64,000 nt of DNA from positions 21,864,698 through 21,928,697 of the forward strand of contig NC_057919.1 of the NCBI RefSeq assembly GCF_018873765.1, in the 5' to 3' direction. The notes below the pieces were generated by a model. That model ran no database searches, was not told the DNA's origin, and saw only the letters and a list, made by a program, of their open reading frames with translations. Below are positions 32,521 to 43,208 of this stretch, in pieces (the first letter of the stretch is position 1; each line of letters opens with the position of its first letter). Both the position numbers and the translations under genes were made by a program. This stretch comes from Telopea speciosissima. Lineage: Eukaryota; Streptophyta; Magnoliopsida; Proteales; Proteaceae.

Positions 32521-32898
32521 TCTATAAGAGATTTTGGGTCAAATTTGAATTGCATCGAGTCAGGATTCATCAAGTGCCCAAATTTACCCACCCTGACCCA
32601 TGTTAGAGACACCCTATCTACTTTAGACACATTGAAGAAAAAGAGGCGCACAGGCTATATTTTCAGAAAGATAGGCAATGGGTGGCCCATCCCATGTTAG
32701 CCTAGCTTTAATTAGCGGGCATCTTTTCATAATTTTAATTTTTAATACTTTAATTTGTCATGTGATTATAATTATTAAGTTTTTTAAATTGAAACTTGAC
32801 ATGTGAGTAGAGAATTTAAGATCTATTATTCATTGCTTTCAAAATAAGATCAATCATCATATTCTTGAAGGATCTTTGGAGATGAAATAGTGGAACAG

Positions 32899-33078
32899 CG
32901 AATCGGGCTCCTCTTCTACGAGTCCAACACCTAAGGAGTGTCTAGTGAGGCATCTAATGACTGGGCTGCTGGGTGCATGCCGAGCCCCACGTAGACACAC
33001 ATCCCTGCTTGTCCAACAGCCTAGTGCCGTTGGATGCCTCATTGGGCACTCCCTAGGTGTTGGGCTCTCAGGAGAACA
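32899..33078. mobile_element. MITE family B copy
   Basis: CCAACACCTAAGGAGTGTC on the left is mirrored by GGCACTCCCTAGGTGTTGG on the right; the centre has CACACATCCC. About 180 bp, non-coding. Confidence 0.65.
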
Positions 33079-33103
33079 ACTGAACTTAAAATAAAAATAA
33101 GGG

Positions 33104-33235
33104 AGAATGTTCTCTATGCCGTAGTGCAACCTATGCCCAAGCACATGGGCAACCTGTACAGGGGGATAAGGTGGTCATTGTGCCCACCCCCATGTGCCTG
33201 GGCGCAGGCTATTCTGTGGCATAGAGAACAGTGCC
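33104..33235. mobile_element. short MITE
   Basis: AATGTTCTCTATGCCGTAG on the left is mirrored by CTGTGGCATAGAGAACA on the right. Inner arms also pair (GCCCAAGCACATGGG with CCCATGTGCCTGGGC). Confidence 0.7.
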
Positions 33236-33250
33236 CCTAAAAATAAATAA

Positions 33251-33433
33251 GGGAAGTAGTTTTGTCACTTTGTGTACGGGAGTGTGGCCTACGCCAGTAC
33301 TCCCATGAGTCTATCTCTCTCCTCCTTAAAACAAGGTGGCAGAGGTGTCTTTTCACATGGGAAGGAGAGAAGAGAGAGATAGACTCATGGGAGTGCTGGC
33401 ATAGGCCACACTCCCATACAGAGATTTTTTTCA
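33251..33433. mobile_element. MITE family A copy 3
   Basis: Same inverted ends as copies 1 and 2 (GAAGTAGTTTTGTCAC...GTGTGGCCTACGCCAGTACTCC on the left, mirrored on the right; only the key parts are given). Confidence 0.78.
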
Positions 33434-33545
33434 CAATAAATAAATATAGGGCAAAGAGGAACTCTTTTTGAAATAGAATACCATTAGATGGTAGAAGTAA
33501 TCAATAAAAAAAAAAGAAAGAGAAATAAAGCCTTTAAAAAACCAA

Positions 33546-34891
33546 GGGTGTGTCTATTTGTAACCAAGCAGGTTACAAACAGAATTTGTAACCGGTCTTT
33601 TTTGCCCTCCATTCAATGATGTGGTTAATAAATAGAAAGTCTAATAAGGTAATTTCTCAATGTAATAGAGATAGAGAGACACCACCGCAGCAACTACGTT
33701 TCTGATGGAATTTCCGTCAGCTCTTGTCACTCGCTCCCATGCTCACTCTACCGTCCTTCGTCTCTGACTGCGATAGCGGCAGTGGTTCCCTCATCCCTCT
33801 AAACCCTTCGTTTCTGAGTGCCCAGTTAGACTAATTAGTCCCCAAGTGAACAGAGTAACCAATGTCCACAGTCTCCACAGTCAAATTGCCAATGAGCACA
33901 AGGGCCGCTCATCACTGAAATTAGAGACCAAGAGCTCTGTATCAAAAGAACCAGGAGCGGCATTTCACCCATAGCTGTAATGGAAGTCAGGCTTCTTGTC
34001 ATATCAATTGTGTGGTAATCGCAAAATGCTTTTCTTTTCCTTGTTCATGATAGAAATTACTAGCAGTGGCAGCCGATGCGAGACCATTAACCAAATAAGT
34101 TCAATTAGGTTTCATCGGAAGCTCTAAGTTTCTCTTAGTTGCAGATCCACAGGTGGTGCGAACCCAAGAAGTTCTATGATCGTGGTGCTGGTTCATGGTT
34201 TCAGAAGTCCTCCCATTAATCAAATAGGTCATGTGTCCAAGGTTTGATTTCTTCATTAATCAATTGGTTGGTAAATCCTGTTCTAGTCATCGATTTCTGG
34301 TTCTTTATTAAAAGACAAAAGGTAATAATGATATTACAGTCTTCTTTGCAATCTCATCTTGTCAATGTTGGTTGATGAGTTGTTTTTGAAATGAGGGAAA
34401 GGCTTTAAAGCCCGGGCTCTTGTCGTTGTTTCATGCGCTAACACATGTCGAGTATTTTTTAGGTGCAAATACTTTCCGGGCTTCAGCCAGCCTGGGTATC
34501 CATTGATCTATAGGCGGAACATTTTCTGAGTCTTAACTCTTGAGTTTCACTTGAGGTAAAGGGAGGAAGTTCGCCATGGGTTGGCGGGGTTTGTCAGAAA
34601 TGGATGCAAGGGCAGGGGGCGGGAGTTGCTGGCAGTAGAAACTGTGAAGGGGGAAGGGAGAGCTGAAGCTAGAGCCAAGGAGAGAGAGAGGGAGAGGAAT
34701 AGCCGGAGGGGATATGGAGGGGAGGGGAGGGAGTCGGAAACGAAGAAGAAGGGACGAGGGAGAGGGGAAAGGAGTAGGAAATTACAAAAACACACCCACT
34801 TAAAAAAGAGAGTGATATATAGAATTAAGGGTGAAAAAGAGCATAAAATATGGTTGGTTACAACACAGGTCGGTTACAAACAGCTTTGCCC
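33546..34891. mobile_element. MULE-like element, 1346 bp, 9-bp target duplication
   Basis: Block Q reads AAAAAAACAAAGCC straight through at about 52391-52404, whereas block P is split here. The flanks are AAAAACCAA (33537-33545) and AAAAAGCAA (34892-34900). Ends start GGGTGTGTCTATTTGTAACC, and the other end in reverse complement is GGGCAAAGCTGTTTGTAACC. A G-rich start and 9-bp duplication are typical of Mutator-like elements. The interior is partly GC-rich (34580-34780, purine-rich) but no transposase or known captured gene is recognised. Confidence 0.78.
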
Positions 34892-34932
34892 AAAAAGCAA
34901 TGCCATACACTTAAATAATATGGAAAAAGAAA

Positions 34933-35379
34933 CAGTATTTTGTCTTATTCTACTTTAATTTAAGCAATTCTTACTTGAGGCGCGTTCTTCTGTTGGTTTT
35001 CTTCATAACTTTCTAGTTGTTCTTTGGGACTTCTAGATCCCTCCTATGATTTCCGGTCGAACCAACGACCATAGCTGAGATCAAGAAGGTCCGACCCGGC
35101 TAGCTTCCCTTGCTTGGCGGTCCATAACATGAAATGAATTGGGTGAAAGTGCGAAAAGAGAGGGATTCGAACCCTTGGTAAACAACAGCCTGCATAGTAG
35201 TTTCAGTGCTATGCCTTGAACTACTCGGCCATCTCTCCTACATAATAATTATGACCCAAAAAATCGGGCACTGAAAGAGATATTTCAGTGGATACTTAAA
35301 AAACGTTAAGTAAGGAGAAAACACCCCAAGCATGGTCTGAAATCATATGATTAGGCTTCCTTCCAATGGTTGCTCCGAA
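34933..35379. other. organelle-derived insertion (probable NUMT or NUPT)
   Basis: Block Q is uninterrupted at about 52452 (AAAGAGACAACACATAATAATGG). Here about 447 bp intervene, with higher GC than the surroundings and including a tRNA-Ser(GGA)-like gene of plastid type on the minus strand. A short hairpin (CACTGAAAGAGATATTTCAGTG, about 35268-35289) sits just beyond it. I cannot match the flanks to plastid rps4 or ycf3 from memory. Plastid-type trnS-GGA is also carried in many plant mitochondrial genomes, so a mitochondrial source is slightly favoured. Confidence 0.68.
35152..35238 (-). pseudogene. tRNA-Ser (plastid-type trnS-GGA) pseudogene, anticodon now GAA
   Basis: The minus strand reads GGAGAGATGGCCGAGTAGTT and continues as an 87-nt class II tRNA with a long variable arm. 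The T-arm AAGGGTTCGAATCCCTC-like part carries one change from GAGGG. The anticodon loop is CTGAAAC where the organellar gene has TTGGAAC, so the anticodon has changed from GGA to GAA. The anticodon stem has one mismatch (TAGCA against TACTA) and the acceptor stem has gained a G-T pair. These changes and the nuclear location point to a non-functional copy. Confidence 0.75.
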
Positions 35380-35462
35380 CACATAATAATGGCAATGAAA
35401 CAACATACAATTAACAAAGAATGAAGCTTTCTTTTTATTTATGAATCAAACTTGATTTTGGT

Positions 35463-35670
35463 TTATGTCAATCCTTCTTTTCTGTTAACTTTCGCTTTGT
35501 TGGACGAGAACCGAACTACTTTGCAAACTTTCTTGCTTCAGGGGCCTCTAGGCTTAGGCTATCTTGTATTTGGCGGCTCGACCCACCATCCTTTATTGTA
35601 AATCCAACTCTGTTTTCCAGAAGGAGTTTCTCCTTCTCCTCTTTTGCTTAATGAAATTCTTGACCAAAAA
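35463..35670 (+). mobile_element. 5'-truncated LINE 3' end, 15-bp target duplication
   Basis: Flanked by AAACTTGATTTTGGT (35448-35462) and AAACTCGATTTTGGT (35671-35685), one mismatch. It ends in TTAATGAAATTCTTGACC followed by a short A run, the usual plant L1 3' end. Block Q has a single uninterrupted TTTTAATTTTGATGAGCC at about 52508. Confidence 0.8.
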
Positions 35671-36439
35671 AAACTCGATTTTGGTGAGCCAAGCTAAAAG
35701 TAGGGGTGTCAATTCTAGGCCAGGCCCAGCCCGTCCCGTTTACTAAATGTGTCGGACTTAAACCTGATGTGGGGTCCTAGCCCGTCAGGCATCCGACCGG
35801 ACCAATCGATTACAGGCCCGATCTAACCCGCCCCGGTTACAGCCCTATCTAGCCCAACCCTTTAACTTGTAAACTTCCCCTCCCCTTCCCTCTCCCGATC
35901 TCTCATGTGTGGCTATCAATATTTACCTATTGGATTCATGTTGCAAATGAAAATTAAGTTCTTTATGATTCAAACATGTATTAAATAAGAGAGAATCATG
36001 TGATCTTAAATCTAAGCAAACCCACCAAATTAAAAAAATTGATTCATGAAAGACCCATTATTAGATTTTAAATTCATATTAAAAAGAATAGATTTAATCG
36101 CCTAGAATGACTTTATCAAAATAACGCACAAAGAAATACTTAGAAGGCGACCATCCATGTTAACTTTTGGTCTTTTATTTCTACAAGAACATATTAATAC
36201 CATAAGTGACCTGTATTTGGTTAATGGGTCAAACCCATTTGAATTTTTTGGCATTTGTGGATCCTGGATCATGGATCCAATTCAGACTAGATTCTTGTCC
36301 TACAAATTTAAAGAAATGGTTTCCCATTCTCCTTTCAAGGTCTCAAATCATTCTCTTACTGGTGTCATCATTGATTTTTTTTCACACAATAATGCCGTCT
36401 TGTATTACTATTTTTTCGCCCTCCATCATCAGTTGAGGC

Positions 36440-37374
36440 TACGGGTGTAAGTTTGGCCCTATCGGCCCGAACCCATCCTAAGCCTGAACACGGCTTGGGC
36501 TGAGATATTTGACCTTGAGGGTGGGACAGGGTTGAAAATTTTTTGCCCTGAGTTAGGGTCGATCGGGTTAGGGTTGAAGCCTCAGGCTAAGCCTGGCCCG
36601 GCCCGGCTCGACCCTAATTTAAGTTATACTATAAAATATATATTGATATAATATATACATTATAAACTTTAAACGTCACCCACATTTTTTTATATAATAT
36701 ATTATATATGAAGGCAATAAGTGTTATTAGTGAAGCTTGATTTTGGTCCAGATGTGCGGTTGAGATCTTCGGAGGGCCATTTCGGCCTCGAAACGATCTC
36801 GGATTGCTGAAAAATGGCGTAGGTCACCGTCAGAGGCGGTGTGTTGTGTTAGGCTCGTCGAGATCTTCGAAACGGTATATTTTGGGTTATATGCTATGTT
36901 TTGGTCCGATCCTGTCTGGTTTGGCAATTTTTGGGTCCAGGGGTATTTTTGTACTTCCTCGGGTTAGGGCTTCTCGATATAATGTTTTTATCTTTGAGAT
37001 GGCTGTAAGAGTAGTTTTGTAACATTTTCAGAGAATAGTGAAATTCGTTCTATTGCTCGGCCGTGGATGTAGCTTCCCATCTTGGGGGTGAACCATGTAA
37101 ATTTTAGTGATATAATATATTTTATTATAGTGTTATTTTATGTAAAATTGATAATGTTCTCCCCAACCCATTAATTCCAGCCCATACATTTCTTTCCCCA
37201 TCCCCGTGATAAGGGCCAATCAGGGTCAACCCGGCCCAACCTTGAGGGCGGGTCAAGGTTGGATTTTTCTGGCCTTGAGTCAGAGTCGGGTCGGGCTTGG
37301 GCCCAACTAAGGGAACTTAGGGTTGCGCTAGGGTTCTGTAAAGCCTGGCCCAACCCAACCCTGTTGCAGCCCTA
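36440..37374. mobile_element. inner non-autonomous hAT-like element, 935 bp, perfect 8-bp target duplication
   Basis: Flanked by identical GTTGAGGC (36432-36439 and 37375-37382). Starts TACGGGTGTAA and ends TTGCAGCCCTA, an imperfect inverted repeat. Sub-terminal CGGCCCGAACC / GGCCCAACC-type repeats occur. It is inserted in the outer hAT element and itself holds an LTR-like segment. Confidence 0.85.
36734..37105 (+). mobile_element. LTR-like segment nested in the inner hAT
   Basis: Flanked by AGTGA on both sides (36729-36733 and 37106-37110), a possible 5-bp duplication. The right part has GAATAGTGAAATTCGTTCTATTGCTC then GTGGATGTAG...GAACCATGTAAAT (given in pieces), which matches the R-U5 style of plant Copia or TRIM LTRs. 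The termini are not clean TG/CA, so the call is tentative. Confidence 0.45.
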
Positions 37375-37580
37375 GTTGAGGCCAAGGTTTCAGCTCATCC
37401 ATCTCAATATTTCTAATTGTTGCTCTTATTCCATGAACTTCAGTCTTGTTAGTTGTTTCAGTTTATTGACTAGCATTCTCCTTCCATAAGCACTAAGAAA
37501 TGCTCATTATCATATATATAATTGAGTAAGTAGATGATCTGAAGAAATAAACATGAAGAATCGGATGTTGGTGGAAAGAA

Positions 37581-37584
<4 letters not shown>

Positions 37585-37611
<27 letters not shown>
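37585..37611. repeat. (GA)n microsatellite
   Basis: About 13 GA units inside the outer hAT-like element. Confidence 0.85.
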
Positions 37612-37965
37612 ACCCAGATTTGGATAGGAACGAATTCGGGCATCACACTACTTGGAAATGGTTGCACCGTTTAATGCCCGTTTAGATTTAAACAGGCCCA
37701 TAGTCCGGTTATACACTGTTTAAGGGCCAATTACACTAGCTCGATTGTAGCTCAAAACCCACCCTAGCCCAACCAGCCTGGCCCGAAGACTTAAATGGGC
37801 GGTCACAGTGCATGCTTTAAGCACCGTGAGGCCCAGCTGGCTCAATCGAACCTGACCGGTTGACACCTATGCCTAAAAGGTTTATCAAACCTCAAAGGCT
37901 CAAACCTCTAGGAGAAACACAGCACAGCAGTACCCCCCCCCCCCCCCCCTAGATCTAGAAAAATG

Positions 37966-38258
37966 CTTTTTTTTTTTTTTATGAAATAAAAAAAGTGCAT
38001 TAAAACATAACCGAAAGATTACAATACCTATCATCAGATAAAAGTAGCGATATCCTAGCATGGTTTGCCAGGTTGTGTGCTGGCTGTATCAAAATTCTAG
38101 ATTGCTTAATAATATTTAGAGACTCAAAAGGTTCCAACATAGTACTAATGTCTAACAAAATATGATATAGTTCCCACGGCCAAGGATGGATTTCTTGGCT
38201 TGTGATCCAATTCTTCATATCCTCAGCGTCCGTCCAGATATCTAGCTTCATGCAACCA
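37966..38258 (-). mobile_element. 5'-truncated LINE with RNase H remnant
   Basis: Flanked by AGAAAAATG on both sides (37957-37965 and 38259-38267). It begins with poly-T, the A tail of a minus-strand insertion. The minus frame 38251-38000 reads KLDIWTDAEDMKNWI and later LNIIKQSRILIQPAHNLANHAR, the same LINE RNase H family as 930-1516. Block Q is continuous here (AGAAAAATTTTGTTAAG at 52574). Confidence 0.83.
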
Positions 38259-38450
38259 AGAAAAATGTTAAAGTAAATTACTTAAGGTTCATCATATGGG
38301 TCATGGAGTACTACTTGACACACTTCATCAGCAAGTGCTACAGTAAAGAATCATCAACATATCCTTCTAAATTCTGCATTTCCTTTTTATTTGCTAACTT
38401 TCTGGAATATTGATGATGATGATGCTGAAGTGACAGTAGTGGAAGTGAGT

Positions 38451-41400
38451 CTACCCTTTTATTTTTGCTGTAATTTGGTTTTCACCGTCTGCAGCATCTG
38501 ATTTCGCCCATTTTTCTACCGCTAAGGTTGCTTTCCTTGCCTGTTGATGAGAAGAAGAAAAGGACAAACCAGAAAAGAGAGAGACAGAGATTTCAGTAAT
38601 TATTATTAATTTGTTTTGGTAGAAAGTAATTTACTTACTTAAAAACATCCAAATGCTTCAGTTAATCCATTTTCATGTATAAATGTGTATAAATGTGGGG
38701 AAAGTTAGGATTAAATTTTCAACTTTAACCCACCTGGAGCTATATATATACCTCACTATTTGGAAGGCACAACTTGGCCACCAATAGCCCAGGGCCTTAA
38801 GCCCACCAGGCCCAGGAAAAAAAATATTTCTCTTTGAGATTGCTTCCAGTCAGCCAGGCCCAAATAGCGCCATAACATAGATTTACTAATAAAATTTTGG
38901 GAAAAAGAACTCTGTTATGAGTCTATCTATTTCCCCCTCATTTGAAAAGACACTTATGCCCTCTTGTTTTGAGGAGGTGAGAGATAGACACATGAGAGTA
39001 CTGGCATAGACTATACTCTCAAATAGAAAACTACTTTCCAAGATTTTTTTATTTTGAGAATTTAATCAATTTAAATCTTACCTCGTTATCCCAGTCGCAA
39101 TGAATGGTGATGATGGACAATACCAATGTTTGCACCGCGGTCCCACAAATCATCCCAATCCAGATACCCTGATTTTCGCATCCTCTCCAACATTAGAAAA
39201 GAATGAAAGACGATCATAACAATAGCACAAAAGGATTTCTCAAGTGGGTTCATTCGAAAAACTCGTGTTTTATCTAAATAAGTCATTGATGTTTCACTAG
39301 TCAAATTTGATGGTCTATCTTAATACTAAATTACTAATACTAAAGTCTTTTTTTTTTTTTTTTTTTTCTCTCTCTCGTATAATCGATAATTGAGATGGAA
39401 AGTTAAGAAACATATAATACCTCGACTCCAAGATTAAAGAACCATCCCAATAAAACACCGAAAGGGACCCCAATGATGTAATAGCAACCCAAATTTATGA
39501 AGGCCACAAAACCTTGCCATCCCGATCCAACAGCCACTCCTACATTAATAGATGAAGTTGAGAAACTATAAATGAGAAAGAGATGAGAGAAGAGTAGTAG
39601 TGAGTACTGACCAGAGAGAACTGGTTGAACACTATTGAGGAGAATGGTGAAGACTAAGAGGACAGAAAGCTTGTCGACAGCAGTGATAACTTGGTAGCTG
39701 GAAGTGAAGATAATTGCAAAGTTGCTGTGGAATATCATAATTAGAACACCAAATATGAGACCTATTATTGTTGATGTCACCACTGATACTGTTGTCGCAA
39801 ACTTTGCTCCTTTCCCATTCCCTGCTCCTAGCTCGTTTGCCACCCTTACTCTTCAACACAACACAGACAAGAACATCCATATTATTAGTTTATTCAGTGA
39901 AAAAGGTTAATATCTTTTAAGATTCGATTTCCTTGGTTGCCAACAGGGTAGTAGGAACATTTCTGCTACAGGAGTAAAATTTTATCCCATACATAATTTC
40001 CAAACAAAATATAATTTAAATTTATGAGAAATAGTTTCCCCTGACACTAGTGTCCTACAGTCCTTTCAGAAGACTTTATTTTTGTTGTTTTCTCTTCTAT
40101 TCTATTCTTATAATGTGGATTAAACCATTTCTTACGCCATCATTTGTGGAAAGTGTGAGATTCCCCACACTGGGATTGTGGTGATCCGTGAACAGGCTCA
40201 ATAATTATGCATACTAGAACTTTTCTTTTTTGGTGTGCGAGGGACCACATAGGGATTAGAATGGAGATCAAGAAGACCACACACTTCTTGAATAGCAATA
40301 AACCATAGTTAATTAACCCATATGTCAAACACTGGTGCACTTATTGAGAAATTGATCCACTAACCAACACTCGGGTAAGCTCTTAATACGACATGTTTGG
40401 TTATCCATAATGAGGACATCATATTATAGTCATTATTTATTGAATGGTCTTTTGTTAAGGCCATCTTTGACTTTTTAGGTAATGATGAAGATTGGGACGT
40501 CTTATCTATGCTCTCATCATCAATAGATTTTTTTCTATAAAATTGGATGGCAGCTTTTTTTATTTTTTTCAAAGTCTCTAGGGGAATTCGGGAAGGGTGT
40601 CCCTTAAGCCCTTACCTTTTCATTTCTACTATAGAGGTGCTGTCTAGACTTCTAGATACCTATAGAGAATTTAATTTATTCAATGGTATTAAGATTGCTA
40701 GAAATGCTCTTGAAATATCTCACATTCTTTTCGCAGATGATACTTTTATTTTTTACAGGTCTATGATCGAGGATCTCCGCACAATCAAAGCTGTTTTAGA
40801 TATTTTCTCTAACCTCTCTGGGCAGGAAATAAACTATAGTGGCCTTGGGTTCAACAAAGGATTTAAACAATATAGTCTCTCGTGTAAGTAATAAACTTGC
40901 TTACAGGAAATCTAATTTTTTTATCTTATGCAGGTCATCGGGTCATGATCCAATCGGTTCTTACCTCCATCCCAACCTATCTTATGTCTTAGTTTTCCTT
41001 CCCTATTAAAACCTGCAAAGCACTCGACTTGATTTGCATAAGATTTTGGACAGGAAGTTCAACCTCTGCAAAGAAGTCCTCATTGATTTCTTGGGACAAG
41101 ATTTGTCTTTCTATAAAGTTTGGTGGGTTGGGTATTCGTAAGGCTTCGGTTACTAATTCGACTTTAATCCTCAAACTTGCCTGGCGACTGATTTCCCAAC
41201 CCAATACCTTCTGGACCCAGGTTCTCAAAGCTAAATATTTTCCTATGAACTCAATCTTCAATCCCAAAGTCAAACAAAACGAGGATCATGGACCTCAAAC
41301 AGCATTGCCAATATGATATCGATCCTCAACTGAATCTCCTTCCAAATAATAGGTAATGGCAACAATTCTTTTTTTTTTTGGGACGATCGGTGGATTCCCA

Positions 41401-43115
41401 ATATTTAACTTTGTTCTCTATCACCTTTGAATTCAACCCAGAAGAATGAAAAGGTAAGCTACGTACTTTTGCTCTAATTCTCAATGGAATACTTCTTTGC
41501 TTGCATTTTGCACTCCCTGCTAGTTTCTCCAAAAAATTACTAATATTCCTTTATTAGTTAATGATGATAGTTGATGGTATACTCTAGCAAAGGATGGTCA
41601 ATTCTCTACGTGTCGGGCGTCACCATTTATTCAATTAACAAATTCCCCTTGCATTTCAATTATAAGTCTGTGAGATGGTGGACATTTTTTTAGAAATTGC
41701 CAATATATCCTAAATTTAAAATATATTTTTTGGTGCGTTTTACATGCAGACATCCCTACTCGAGAAATCATTGCAAAATGGAGTCAAGTTGACTCTGGTT
41801 GTTTGATTTGCGAACACTCTATAGAATCGATTTGGCATATACTACTTTCTTGCAATTGGGTCAAGCACATTTGCGCCAGGGGCCCTTTGGGTTTGACAAC
41901 TGAGCAACTTTCTTATCCATCTTTGGAAATTTTTTGCATTTCGTTTCATTCTCAAAGTACACTTGGAAAACAATCTCTTAATTGGTTATTCTCTGTTTTT
42001 ATAATCACTTGCTATTTCATTTGGGATTCAAGGAATAGAGTTGTTATTGGGAATGCTAAGGCCGATCATATTAAAACAATGACTCTAATTAATAATTGGA
42101 TTACTAATCTTAAACTCAACCCACCCATTCTTAATGACTGTAATGATGACACTTTTCTGATTCATGGCATGCTGATATCCATTATTGATTTCAATTTATC
42201 TTATTTTGATGTTTCTATTTTGTTATGTGCAGGAATCTTCCACCTAGGCATAGATTTTTCAATTTGGGCTTTTTGCGTAGTGATCCAGGGACAGATGGTC
42301 TCAACTCATACAGGTTTTTTTTTATGACATACCATGATTTGAAGCCGAAAGCGATAGCTTTATTTTTTTGATCTACGGCATACTTCCAATATAAGTATTA
42401 AGATCAAGAAAATTTGGATTTCGACAAAGGAACTTCTTCAGCATATCCGACAACCATCACACAGTTCCTGACCGTGGGATATGCTACCTTTGTTGATTTT
42501 TGTTTGGGGTTGCATAACTTTGTTGATTGATGTCAATGTTTATTTTAAGGATAATATTTCTTTTTTGGTAACACATGATAGTGTTGTCGTCTGTTGGATG
42601 AACAACTTTGCTAGGAAAGAATGGCTACCTAGCTATAGGTTTTTAAAGATTATATTTCTTTTTTGTTAACTCATGATAGTGTTGTCTTATTTTGGATGAG
42701 CAACTTTGCTAGGAAAGAAAGGCTACCTAGCTATATAGCCTATAGGTTTCAATGTCATCATTTATTTATCAAAAACAACAAAACTTGCTTTCAAGAGAAA
42801 TATTTTTTATTTTCTTCTTAAGTATAAAGAAATACTTTTTGAAAAAATGGGAGGAGGTTGTCTAGTTTTCTTAGGGGCGTCTCAATCAGTAAAAAGAATG
42901 GGACCGGACTGGGACCATGTGGGAGGAGAAAGGCGGAAACTGCCCTCAGCTAGGGTCCAGCGTCCTCAATCTTTACCTTTAAAATTTACGTGTTTTGTTA
43001 TTAAAGTCTGGAAAGATCGATTTGGAAATCAAGATTCAATCTTTTCAGAAGAAAATGGAGAACTAAAGAAAGTAAACAAAGGAAGAGCTTTACTCGTCGT
43101 ATTCTTGGTGTCCCC

Positions 43116-43208
<93 letters not shown>

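Larger units (their letters stand above)
35701..37869. mobile_element. outer non-autonomous hAT-like element (about 2.2 kb with nested insert)
   Basis: Starts TAGGGGTGTCAATTC and ends GGTTGACACCTA. The left flank is GCTAAAAG (35693-35700); the right is CCTAAAAG (37872-37879, end +/-2 bp). Block Q has a single GCTAAAAG followed by TTTATC at 52528-52535, the empty site. The interior is rich in GGCCCAGCCCG-type runs and is interrupted by another element at 36440-37374. No transposase is seen. Confidence 0.78.

Noticed and set aside
34581..34958. 125-residue Arg/Glu/Gly-rich plus frame
   Set aside because: Produced by purine-rich GGAGAG DNA inside a MULE-like element. There is no family motif, and the frame runs past the element's end.
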